Both the position numbers and the translations under genes were made by a program. Positions 1 through 4,984 of a DNA stretch of 10,496 bases are shown piece after piece. Origin of the DNA: CAYPIE01 sp964410665 (GTDB taxonomy: Bacteria; Planctomycetota; Planctomycetia; Gemmatales; Gemmataceae); NCBI GenBank assembly GCA_964410665.1, contig CAYPIE010000147.1:1-10496 (forward strand), read 5' to 3'. The notes under the pieces were generated by a model. The model ran no database searches. It was not told the origin of the DNA and saw only the letters and a list, made by a program, of their open reading frames with translations. Numbering within the stretch: position 1 is the stretch's first letter; every line of letters begins with the position of its first letter.

Positions 1-54
1 GTAACATCAAGCCCCATCCCGGCGGGCCGGTCCACTGAGCTTTGATCGTCCGGC
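1..54 (+). repeat. attC site, right part only (cut by window edge)
   Basis: The stretch 34-54 (CACTGAGC, then TTTGATCGTCCGGC) matches the right arm and right box of the complete site ending at 2386, where GCTGAGC is followed by TTGATCGTTGGGC. The right box here would be GTCCGGC at 48-54, with the second T of the expected GTT replaced by C. No convincing left half is visible, presumably because the window begins inside the site. Confidence 0.45.
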
Positions 55-93
55 GGCGGGAGTGTACGGGGGGTCGCCGCAGAGGTTAGTCAG

Positions 94-378
94 ATGGAGA
101 GAATGGAAACGGCGGTCACTTGGATCACACTCGGCTTGGTCGCCGTGTGCCTCGTCTTGCAGGCCATCAAGTATCGAAAATCGCGGGACAAGTGGGACAT
201 GATTTCGGCGATCCTATATGTGTTGGTCGCCACAGCCCTGGTGGTGCTACTGCGATGCGTTACTCAAAGTGAGCGGCCAAAGTGCCGAACCAGACGTTGC
301 ACCGGGCCCGGCGGGGATGTAGGCTTACCCGGTTTCATAGCTGCCCGCGCCCGCCGGACCGGTGAGCTTGCGCGGTAG
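94..378 (+). CDS. Small two-helix membrane protein, cassette-borne
   Basis: 94 codons from ATG 94, preceded by GAGG at 82-85 with 8 nt spacing. Two hydrophobic segments are visible, about residues 7-25 and 36-57, joined by a short basic loop (KYRKSRDKW), which suggests a small inner-membrane protein with both ends on the same side. From about residue 64 the protein becomes Arg/Gly/Pro-rich and low in hydrophobicity. This part is translated from the attC site at 284-380, and the stop TAG (376-378) lies inside the attC right box. The C-terminal third is therefore probably a by-product of cassette structure, not a conserved domain. I do not recognise a family. A second ATG at codon 4 is less likely because its ribosome binding site would be too close. 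Confidence 0.65.
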   Translation: MERMETAVTWITLGLVAVCLVLQAIKYRKSRDKWDMISAILYVLVATALVVLLRCVTQSERPKCRTRRCTGPGGDVGLPGFIAARARRTGELAR

Positions 379-380
379 GC
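284..380 (+). repeat. attC site (cassette recombination site)
   Basis: Left box GCCGAAC at 284-290, right box GGTAGGC at 374-380. The arms pair well: left CACCGGGCCCGGCGGG (301-316 region) against right CCCGCCGGACCGGTG. The left arm has one extra base, as expected of the extrahelical bases that orient attC recombination. The right box carries GGT in place of the usual GTT, which could weaken recombination. Confidence 0.7.
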
Positions 381-449
381 CCCAGTCATTCAAGCGTCTG
401 ACGCCCTTCTTGGTGTGTCAGGTGTGGTGCCTCCACTTGGAGAAATGCC

Positions 450-908
450 ATGAAGAATCGAAGGTTCGGAATGTTTTTTGCCGTGACAACCGCTCTCTGC
501 TGCACATCCGTTGCGTATCCGGATACGAAGTCCGGCAAGGCGAATCTACAGGAAGAAAAAGGGCAGGGTGTTCCCGAGGAGGCACTGAAGGTTAGCCTTG
601 GCGATAAGGTGAAGGCGAACTGCACCTACTATATCATCCCTGATTTCCTGGGTAAGAAGGTTGTTTCGGTACAGGCGAACATCAAGAACACCTCGGATAA
701 GCAGATGTACTATGGATACTATGTCGCGTTCTTGGACAAGGACAAGAACCTGGTCGGCTGCTCCTCTTTCGCCGGCGAATTAGCGCAACTGGAGCCCGGC
801 GGGGTAGGTAACATCGGCAGCGTAATCCGGTTGCCGAACGAGCAAATCAAGAGAATCGCCTTCTATCAAGTTTCCCTGTGGGAAGATGAGAAGGAGTTCG
901 GGAAGTAA
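450..908 (+). CDS. Secreted hypothetical protein, cassette-borne
   Basis: 152 codons from ATG 450 with a good ribosome binding site (GGAGA at 439-443). The N-terminus is a standard Sec signal peptide: basic MKNRRF, a hydrophobic core to about residue 18, then a likely cleavage near AYPDT around residues 22-24. The mature part opens with a charged linker (to ~residue 45), then a compact beta-rich region: YYIIPDF, VVSVQANIKNTSDK, YYGYYVAFLDKDKNLVG, IGSVIRLPNEQIKRIAFYQVSLWED. The pattern of a conserved strand with an NTS turn, then FLDKDKNLVG and a final strand, resembles FxLyD-like immunoglobulin-fold domains, but that is only a resemblance. Its gene fills the cassette between the attC at 284-380 and the damaged one at 917. 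It likely acts outside the cytoplasm; its function is unknown. Confidence 0.8.
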   Translation: MKNRRFGMFFAVTTALCCTSVAYPDTKSGKANLQEEKGQGVPEEALKVSLGDKVKANCTYYIIPDFLGKKVVSVQANIKNTSDKQMYYGYYVAFLDKDKNLVGCSSFAGELAQLEPGGVGNIGSVIRLPNEQIKRIAFYQVSLWEDEKEFGK

Positions 909-916
909 CGTTGCAG

Positions 917-992
917 GCCCTAACAAGGCGGTGCACCGAAGCGGGCTACTTTTTCGGTTTTTCCGCGTCGTTCGCTTCAATTAACGTTGTCC
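917..992 (+). repeat. Degenerate or half-deleted attC site
   Basis: GCCCTAAC at 917-924 followed by AAGGCGGTGCACCGAAGCGGG is an excellent left half. The expected right arm (CCCGCTTCGGTGAGC) is absent. The only candidates are a CGCTTC at 973-978 that pairs with GAAGCG at 938-943, and GTTGTCC at 986-992 as a poor right box. Either this is a strongly diverged site or its right half was lost when the terminase-like fragment beside it arrived. Confidence 0.5.
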
Positions 993-994
993 CC

Positions 995-1233
995 ATGTCC
1001 GCCGCCCTCGACACGCTCGCCCTGGCCCTCGACCCCTGGCAGCGCCGCTTCCTGCTCTCCGAGAATTCCCGGACCCTGCTCTGCTGTTCGCGCAGTCGGA
1101 GTGGGTCCAACTCTTGGCCCTGCCCGAGTCCTGGCCCACGGAGATTCCCGTGAACACCATCAGCCCCCTGAAGGCCGGCGCGAAGCACGCCAAAACAAAG
1201 AGCCACGCACGCGGTCGCGTAGCGACGGAGTAA
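995..1233 (+). pseudogene. Terminase-like gene fragment, frameshifted
   Basis: ATG 995 begins a peptide with ALALDPWQRRFLLSENSR and then TLLCCSR. This is the usual start of phage terminase large-subunit ATPases (a DPWQ motif, a strand, then the Walker A loop xCSRQSGKST). The reading breaks exactly at the Walker A loop. In the frame used, CSR is followed by SRSGS, whereas adding one C near 1091 would give CSRQS. The other frame then continues FAQSEWVQLLALPESWP to a TAA at 1231-1233. The ATPase core and nuclease domain of a normal terminase (over 400 residues) are missing, so the piece is non-functional. The second half is not recognisable as terminase and may come from another gene. It lies in the cassette array with no credible ribosome binding site. 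Confidence 0.5.
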
Positions 1234-1240
1234 GTGGTCA

Positions 1241-1307
1241 GGGCGTCTTGACGCCCCAATAGCGAGGGCAGACAATCGATGCCTGGTCGGGGCAAGAGCT
1301 GTTCGAC
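1241..1307 (+). other. Hairpin and possible degenerate attC right end
   Basis: GGGCGTC, TT, GACGCCC at 1241-1256 is a perfect 7-bp inverted repeat eight bases after the preceding stop codon; it has no T-run. Further on, GTTCGAC at 1301-1307 sits in the same position relative to the next gene as the right box GTTCGGC (3222-3228) does before the gene at 3245. The 24 bases that follow each are nearly the same. That makes 1301-1307 a candidate right box, but I cannot find a convincing left half. Confidence 0.3.
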
Positions 1308-1324
1308 TGCCGAGGGATTCGCTG

Positions 1325-1762
1325 ATGAGTAAGCCGCGATTCACCGACGTGCCGCCACCACCGGACCTTCTTGACGAGTACCCGAACTGGGTCCACGCGC
1401 CGGGTGAGGAGGGCCGTCGCGGGCAGGACGAGACCACGATCAAGCCGCAGCGACAGCAGAAACGGATCGACGACGACACCCAATACACCGCCATCGATGT
1501 GTGGCTCGCGGATGGCACTGAGGCGGTGGGGTTGCTGGGCTTGGATTGGGGCAAGCCGTCCCGCATCACCGTGTACGATGACGGGGCCGTCTGGCGGTTG
1601 TGGCGGAGCCGGCTTGACCCGGTCTGGCGGCCGCTCGGCGTGGCCCCCGTCGAGCTGCTCCCCCTCCACTACCGCAGCCGCCTCCGCTACGAGCGGAAGC
1701 CACTTTGTGGGGTGATCAGGCCCGATGGGACGTGGTCGGACTGGACACCCGAGGACGAATGA
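1325..1762 (+). CDS. Soluble hypothetical protein, cassette-borne
   Basis: 145 codons from ATG 1325, with GAGGG at 1312-1316, 8 nt ahead. There is no signal peptide or membrane segment. The N-terminal ~45 residues are polar and Pro/Arg-rich (PPPPDLLDEYPNW, RRGQDETTIKP) and probably disordered or a binding tail. Residues ~50-145 look like a small beta-sheet domain: TAIDVWLADGTEAVGLLGLDWG, RITVYDDGAVWRLWRSR, VWRPLGVAPVELLPLHYRSRLRY and a final GTWSDWTPEDE. The phrasing of the last part (a gene end rich in W, G and acidic residues) is typical of planctomycete cassette proteins, but I cannot name a family. The next gene follows after 26 nt with no attC between, so the two probably travel and are transcribed together. 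Confidence 0.75.
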   Translation: MSKPRFTDVPPPPDLLDEYPNWVHAPGEEGRRGQDETTIKPQRQQKRIDDDTQYTAIDVWLADGTEAVGLLGLDWGKPSRITVYDDGAVWRLWRSRLDPVWRPLGVAPVELLPLHYRSRLRYERKPLCGVIRPDGTWSDWTPEDE

Positions 1763-1788
1763 AGCCGCCGTTTCGTAGGTAGTGATCA

Positions 1789-2274
1789 ATGAACCCGACC
1801 GAACCGAACCAGCCGAACATGAATGACTTTGCGGAACAGATGACCGAGCACATGGTGGCCGCCCGGAAAGCCCAGGAAGCCGCCTACGGCGACAAAGCCC
1901 CACCCCAACTTTTCCCGGGTGCCTGGGACTTCGGCGACGGCCCCCTCGGCCTGTCACGGGCCGACTTCATTGAGAGCGTCCGACGGGCCGAACCGGACTG
2001 GGATCCCGAGCGGGTCGTCCTGCGCAACTGGCGTGTCCTCGCCATCTACCAACCCGACCCGCCCGGCCAACCCGATCGACTACTCTCCGCCGACCTGCGG
2101 GCGGACGACGGGGAATGCCTGAGAGCCGGGGAGTTGCTGTACAAGTTTTATGCGGCGGCTGCGGCTGACCTTCGCGGCAGTCAACACCGCCACTTCGAGG
2201 GGTTCGACTTCATCGGGTGGGTGGTCGCAGGGGTCGAGGACGCGGCGATCTACCGGGCCTTCCTCGGGAGTTGA
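1789..2274 (+). CDS. Hypothetical protein, cassette-borne partner of the upstream gene
   Basis: 161 codons from ATG 1789. The upstream TAGGTAGTG is a weak ribosome binding site, and a start at ATG 1819 (MNDFAEQM) is possible. The first ~45 residues are polar and helical (NDFAEQMTEHMVAARKAQEAAYG). The rest appears as a mixed alpha/beta domain: PGAWDFGDGPLGLSRADFIESVRRAEPDWDPERVVLRNWRVLAIYQP, then RAGELLYKFYAAAAADLRG and FEGFDFIGWVVAGVEDAAIYRAF. There is no signal peptide, metal-binding cluster or nuclease motif. Acidic, single-domain proteins of this size are often immunity or antitoxin-like factors, but nothing here proves that. Its stop lies 17 nt before the next attC, so it closes the cassette. 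Confidence 0.75.
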   Translation: MNPTEPNQPNMNDFAEQMTEHMVAARKAQEAAYGDKAPPQLFPGAWDFGDGPLGLSRADFIESVRRAEPDWDPERVVLRNWRVLAIYQPDPPGQPDRLLSADLRADDGECLRAGELLYKFYAAAAADLRGSQHRHFEGFDFIGWVVAGVEDAAIYRAFLGS

Positions 2275-2291
2275 GGCGGGAAAGGCAACGG

Positions 2292-2386
2292 GCCGAACCA
2301 GGCGCTGCGGCAGACGGGGCGGACGTTCGTTGATCCCAGACCATAGCTCAATCGGCCCCCGCCGCTGCTGAGCTTGATCGTTGGGC
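2292..2386 (+). repeat. attC site (cassette recombination site)
   Basis: Left box GCCGAAC at 2292-2298 pairs 6 of 7 with right box GTTGGGC at 2380-2386. Inside, CTGCGGCAGACGGGGC pairs with GCCCCCGCCGCTGCTGAGC, the left arm being interrupted by unpaired bases. The right half GCTGAGCTTGATCGTTGGGC is the classic attC right end. The next gene's ATG (2393) is 6 nt beyond the box. Confidence 0.85.
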
Positions 2387-2392
2387 TGAGAC

Positions 2393-3177
2393 ATGAAACG
2401 ACATCACAGGATTATATCGCTGCTCATGCTGATTGCCGTTCCCTATCGCTGCTCATGCTGATTGCCGTTCCCTCCATTTGCCTGGCAAACGCGGCCATCC
2501 CCGGCCCCCTGATGCATTTCGGCGCCATGAATACCGGCGTTGGTATCTGGTGGCTTGTTCTGTCCATATTCACTTGCACACTTCTGGAAGGGATCATCTT
2601 CCACGTGGCGCGCGTCTTCAAGCGACCCTACGTGTGCAGCTTGGCGCTCAACGGTCTTTCCCTCATTGCTGGTGTCCCGCTGGCATTTGTCGGTGCTGCG
2701 CTCGGGGATTTCATGATCATCGCGACAGCGTTGTCCATTGTGACAGAGGTCGCTGCCGGTGTGGCATGGCGCAGTCAGCGCAAGCTCAACGGAGGAACAT
2801 CGTCCGCACGGCGGACGGTGCTTTCCGTGCTTGGCGGTAATGTCCTCTCCAATGTCGTGTTGATCCTTCTTCTCGTCTGGATGTCCCACCTCTATCCACC
2901 ACGCTGGGTTTACGAGAGGGAGTGCATGCAGAACATCCGTGCCCTTCAAAAGGCGGAACTCGAATACCAGATGGCCACCAACCCGACCAACGGCGCACCC
3001 ATAATACAGGAAGCCCTGCTGCCCTACCTGCCGGACAATGAATGGCCGGTCTGCCCCTTCAAGGGGATATACCACATTGGCGCGGTCGGCCAAGAGCCGA
3101 CCTGCACACATAGACCGGGAGACAAACCGATCCGAAACAGGAGAGAGCCCAACAAGATGCCTGGACTCGTACCTTGA
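2393..3177 (+). pseudogene. Multi-pass membrane protein with pilin-like tail, frameshifted by a tandem duplication
   Basis: ATG 2393 opens a clear signal peptide, MKRHHRIISLLMLIAVP. A perfect 29-bp duplication (2415-2472) then throws it out of frame, ending at TGA 2459-2461. Removing one copy restores MKRHHRIISLLMLIAVP joined to SICLANAAIPGP and ~230 further residues to TGA 3175-3177. The restored protein has about four more hydrophobic segments (GIWWLVLSIFTCTLL; LALNGLSLIAGVPLAFVGAAL; FMIIATALSIVTEVAAGVAW; VLSNVVLILLLVWMSHLY). Then comes a ~75-residue tail starting CMQNIRALQKAELEYQMATN and running through LPYLPDNEWPVCPFKGIY to HIGAVGQEPTC. That tail copies the globular part of type II pseudopilin-like proteins, where C..N.R..E.A and P.CP..G.Y..G.....P.C recur. 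An alternative in-frame ATG (2455) could give a shortened product. The stop is inside the next attC. Confidence 0.7.
2415..2472 (+). repeat. Perfect 29-bp tandem duplication in a signal-peptide coding region
   Basis: Two identical head-to-tail copies, 2415-2443 and 2444-2472, each starting TATCGCTGCTCATGC and ending GCCGTTCCC. The following base (T) also matches. Because 29 is not a multiple of three, the second copy shifts the frame of the membrane-protein gene around it. Confidence 0.97.
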
Positions 3178-3228
3178 AAAGCCGCGCTTCGCACGGCTCT
3201 TCAAGTCCGGTCAGGCACGGCGTTCGGC
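3147..3228 (+). repeat. attC site (cassette recombination site)
   Basis: Left box GCCCAAC at 3147-3153 (perfect RYYYAAC) and right box GTTCGGC at 3222-3228. Arms: TGCCTG near 3158 pairs with CAGGCA at 3212-3217, and TTGAAAAGCCG (3174-3184) pairs with CGGCTCTTCAA (3194-3204) with one wobble pair, around a short CGCTTCGCA loop. This is the best-formed site in the window. It overlaps the end of the preceding gene. Confidence 0.88.
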
Positions 3229-3244
3229 AGCAGAGGGTTCGCTC

Positions 3245-3430
3245 ATGAATCAGTGCTGCTCGTGCAGAGCCCGCTGCGGCAAGTTTTGCTGCGAGAACCA
3301 CATCACCTGGTTCCACACCACCAACAGCGCGGGGGCAGTTTGCAAGGACTGTCAAGGCTCCGGCTGTATAATGACCATCGTGGGTCTGATGATCATCGCG
3401 CTGGTCGTATTCTCGCAAATGGGCCGGTGA
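3245..3430 (+). CDS. Small Cys-rich single-pass membrane protein
   Basis: 61 codons from ATG 3245, with GAGGG at 3233-3237 and 7 nt spacing. The ribosome binding site begins only five bases after the attC right box (3228). The N-terminal ~40 residues contain nine cysteines in tight clusters: CCSC, C, CCEN, CKDC and a final C before the helix. Together with His18 and His24 they resemble a zinc-ribbon or other metal-binding knuckle (two CxxC-like pairs). Residues ~43-58 (IMTIVGLMIIALVVFSQM) form one membrane segment, and there is no N-terminal signal sequence. The Cys domain could face the cytoplasm or, if oxidised, the outside. No family recognised. The DUF433 gene starts 29 nt downstream, so all three genes of this cassette are probably co-transcribed. 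Confidence 0.7.
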   Translation: MNQCCSCRARCGKFCCENHITWFHTTNSAGAVCKDCQGSGCIMTIVGLMIIALVVFSQMGR

Positions 3431-3459
3431 CGCCTTCCGAGGCGCGAAGGAGGTCTTCC

Positions 3460-3690
3460 GTGAACGAGCAATGGCGATCGCGAATCACCATCGAGCGAGG
3501 TAAGCGTGGCGGTCGCCCGTGCATTCGCGGCATGCGCATCACCGTCTACGATGTCCTCTCCTACCTCGCGGCCGGGATGACCGTTGCCGAGGTTCTCGAT
3601 GACTTCCCGTACTTAACGCCTGAGGACATCCAAGCCTGCTTCGCCTTTGCTGCGGAGCGCGAGCGGAGCATGTTGGTCGTGGTCGCATGA
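3460..3690 (+). CDS. DUF433-family antitoxin
   Basis: 76 codons from GTG 3460, chosen because a near-perfect ribosome binding site, AAGGAGGT (3447-3454), lies 5 nt upstream. The sequence has the DUF433 signature: RITIERGKRGGRPCIRGMRI (residues ~7-26), then TVYDVLSYLAAGMTVAEVLDDFPYLTPEDIQACFAFAAER. The family folds as a small helix-turn-helix-like domain and is commonly paired with a PIN-like DUF5615 protein as a type II toxin-antitoxin module. Its stop overlaps the toxin start by four bases (ATGA, 3687-3690), a sign of translational coupling. As in other such modules it probably binds and neutralises the toxin and represses its own promoter; that is family knowledge, not visible here. Confidence 0.88.
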   Translation: MNEQWRSRITIERGKRGGRPCIRGMRITVYDVLSYLAAGMTVAEVLDDFPYLTPEDIQACFAFAAERERSMLVVVA

Positions 3691-4019
3691 AACTGCTCTT
3701 CGACCAGAACCTGTCACCGAAGTTGGTCAACCGATTGGCGGACTTGTTTCCCGGCTCCAGCCATGTGCAGTCGGTGGGGCTGGATTGCGCCGACGACGAC
3801 CAGGTATGGGAGCATGCCCGGTTGAACGGGTTTGCCATCGTGACCAAGGACGTTGACTACAACAACCTGAGCGTGCTATGGGGCCAGCCGCCGAAGGTGA
3901 TCTGGCTTCAACTGGGGAACTGTACGACCGCCCAAGTCGAAGCCTTGTTTCGTGCCCGCTCTGCCGATATCGAGACGTTTGACAATGATCCCACAGTGGG
4001 CACGCTTGTGTTGAGTTGA
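3687..4019 (+). CDS. DUF5615 PIN-like toxin (putative RNase)
   Basis: 110 codons from ATG 3687, overlapping the DUF433 stop. It starts MKLLFDQNLSPKLVNRL, the first strand of the DUF5615 PIN-like fold with the leading catalytic Asp6. Further acidic residues follow in the expected places: the DDD run at 36-38 (ADDDQVWEHA) and the VTKDVDY motif with Asp55 and Asp57. Length is normal for the family, and all expected acidic positions are present, so it looks active. PIN-like toxins are magnesium-dependent RNases held in check by the partner antitoxin. The pair occupies the last cassette of the array (attC at 4029-4119 begins 9 nt after the stop). Such addiction modules are thought to stabilise cassette arrays against loss. 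Confidence 0.88.
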   Translation: MKLLFDQNLSPKLVNRLADLFPGSSHVQSVGLDCADDDQVWEHARLNGFAIVTKDVDYNNLSVLWGQPPKVIWLQLGNCTTAQVEALFRARSADIETFDNDPTVGTLVLS

Positions 4020-4028
4020 TAGGAAGCC

Positions 4029-4119
4029 GCTGAACAAGGTCCTGCAGCAGACCGGGGCCAGTTCGGTCTTTCCGACTCCACGGCAGCCCGGCCCCGGCTG
4101 CTGAGCTGTGTCGTTACGC
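4029..4119 (+). repeat. attC site (last in the array)
   Basis: Left box GCTGAAC at 4029-4035, right box GTTACGC at 4113-4119. The arms are clear: left CAGCAGACCGGGGCC (4045-4059) against right GGCCCCGGCTGCTG (4090-4103). They pair perfectly except for one extra A in the left arm, a textbook extrahelical base. No further site is seen downstream. Confidence 0.83.
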
Positions 4120-4388
4120 TTGCTGCACTTTTCCCCGCTCCCACGCAAACCCGACTTTCTCCACACGGCTACCCATCCTGTCGTAGCCGGGTACCACGGG
4201 GAATCCCGTACCTCCCGCGGGAAGCGTACGCCCGAGCCGGGTGGGGCTGCCAAGGAATGTCAGGGCGGGACCGCGGGAGGGATCGCCCTCCTGAGTTGGT
4301 TCGCCACGGAGATCGGGCGTCTGCAAGTCGTCGCGAGGAACCGCTGGGGCTTTCATGAACGTCCCCGCGGCCTGCCATTTGTTCAGTA
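4120..4388. other. No credible gene; end of cassette array to coiled-coil ORF
   Basis: An open frame on plus covers 4108-4389 and ends TAATG over the next start, but it begins inside the attC, has no ribosome binding site, and its composition (Gly/Arg/Pro-rich, no domain) is not convincing. GGTACCACGGGGAATCCCGTACC at 4190-4212 can form an imperfect hairpin. Nothing else is recognised. Confidence 0.5.
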
Positions 4389-4592
4389 ATGCTTCGACCT
4401 CCGACCGGAGGACCGCGTTGCCCCGCAGGCCCGGTCGAGGAACGCTTGCCGCGACTCAAACGGGCCTATCTGCAGTGCCAACTCGAGAGGGCGACCTCGC
4501 TAAGGCGTGCCCTGATTCAACGCAGATTGGCAGAGATCGCCGCTGCCGAAGCACAGCTTGTCACAGAGTTGACGCAAGCGATGCCGGCCTGA
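4389..4592 (+). CDS. Short helical (coiled-coil) ORF, possibly a fragment
   Basis: 67 codons from ATG 4389, with no ribosome binding site; the start overlaps an upstream TAA (TAATG). Residues ~17-67 are a long amphipathic helix rich in Leu, Ala, Arg and Glu (ERLPRLKRAYLQCQLERA, then RRALIQRRLAEIAAAEAQL), which looks genuinely protein-coding. The first 16 residues are Pro/Gly-rich and may be an artefact, so the real piece could be the C-terminal tail of a larger gene whose front is lost. Its stop TGA (4590-4592) coincides with the break in the oppositely oriented integrase stump, so the two were probably joined by recombination. Family unknown. Confidence 0.4.
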   Translation: MLRPPTGGPRCPAGPVEERLPRLKRAYLQCQLERATSLRRALIQRRLAEIAAAEAQLVTELTQAMPA

Positions 4593-4756
4593 CCGTCGTT
4601 CCTGGAGCCGGCCAAGACCTTCCGGAGTTCGGCGGCGGCTTTGCGCTCGTTGGCGGGCGTCTGTTCGCCCTTGAGCAGGATGACGCGCCGGCCTTTGACG
4701 GTGGCGGCGTACGCTTTGTTCTCGGTGAAATACCAGGGGCGTGCGGTGCGACCCAT
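4592..4756 (-). pseudogene. Tyrosine recombinase (integrase) N-terminal stump
   Basis: ATG at 4756 (minus strand) has a good ribosome binding site, GGAGGG at 4770-4765, 8 nt ahead. It encodes about 55 residues, MGRTARPWYFTENKAYAATV and then KGRRVILLKGEQTPANERKA followed by AAELRKVLAG. This is the N-terminal beta-sheet domain of planctomycete phage-type integrases: PWY...AYAATVKGRRVILLKGE, followed by the helix that leads to the core-binding domain. The core-binding and catalytic domains (R, H-x-x-R, Y; ~300 residues) are missing. After SRNDG the frame runs into the antisense of the plus-strand helical ORF. It lies about 190 bp from a tRNA-Val 3' fragment, the normal distance for an integrase next to its attachment site. 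Confidence 0.65.
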
Positions 4757-4809
4757 GACGGAAACCCTCCCATGCTCGGAAACGGCAAGGACCAAGGAGG
4801 GTCGTGTTG

Positions 4810-4838
4810 CGGGCCGATTGGTGGTGACAACCGGCCCG
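4810..4838 (-). other. Hairpin in the leader of the integrase stump
   Basis: CGGGCCG at 4810-4816 and CGGCCCG at 4832-4838 form a perfect 7-bp stem, extended by TTG/CAA after one mismatch. It sits 54 nt upstream of the integrase start (minus strand). There is no T-run, so it is more likely a leader structure or protein-binding site than a terminator. Nearby, GGTACAG occurs twice with 12-bp spacing (about 4849-4867), which could be recombinase arm sites. Confidence 0.35.
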
Positions 4839-4942
4839 GTCTTTCACGGGTACAGAATCAGGTACAGAAAAACCCGGCCTGATGTGTTCGTTCTATTCCA
4901 AGTCTGAATGTCGCAAGTGCCTTATTATTCAGGACTTAGAAC

Positions 4943-4984
4943 TGGGCGGCACAGGATTCGAACCTGTGACTTCCACCGTGTGAA
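4943..4984 (-). other. tRNA-Val 3' half (probable att site)
   Basis: Read on minus from 4984, the sequence gives a loop TTCACAC (anticodon CAC, valine), the 3' side of the anticodon stem GGTGG, a five-base variable loop AAGTC, a perfect T arm (ACAGG, TTCGAAT, CCTGT), the 3' acceptor strand GCCGCCC and discriminator A. The 5' half is absent: the bases before the loop (TCGTC) do not pair with GGTGG, and no GGGCGGC acceptor strand follows at the right distance. Identity therefore starts in the anticodon loop, where many tyrosine integrases cross over. Together with the integrase stump this marks an attachment site. It cannot make a tRNA. Confidence 0.75.

Larger units (their letters stand above)
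1..4119 (+). mobile_element. Integron-type gene-cassette array (no integrase in window)
   Basis: Plus-strand genes alternate with imperfect inverted repeats of attC design, all in the same orientation. Left boxes are GCCGAAC (284, 2292), GCCCAAC (3147) and GCTGAAC (4029); right boxes are GGTAGGC (374), GTTGGGC (2380), GTTCGGC (3222) and GTTACGC (4113). Taking cleavage after the first G of each right box, cassettes run roughly 49-374, 375-986, 987-2380 (perhaps split at 1301), 2381-3222 and 3223-4113. Genes start within a few to about 70 nt of the preceding box and stop just before, or inside, the next site, as in known cassettes. Cargo is mostly unrecognised proteins plus one toxin-antitoxin pair. 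The alternative, a non-mobile dispersed hairpin repeat, is less likely because box position, arm pairing and gene orientation agree at four sites. Confidence 0.75.

Noticed and set aside
1238..1957. Long minus-strand frame antisense to the two hypothetical genes
   Set aside because: Mirror of plus-strand codon usage; composition is Arg/Pro-rich and no ribosome binding site is present.
2443..3204. Long minus-strand frame over the membrane-protein gene
   Set aside because: It runs antisense to a gene with clear signal peptide and helices, and crosses an attC site.
4108..4389. Plus-strand frame linked to the helical ORF by TAATG
   Set aside because: It starts inside an attC right arm without a ribosome binding site, and the product shows no domain or coding-like pattern.
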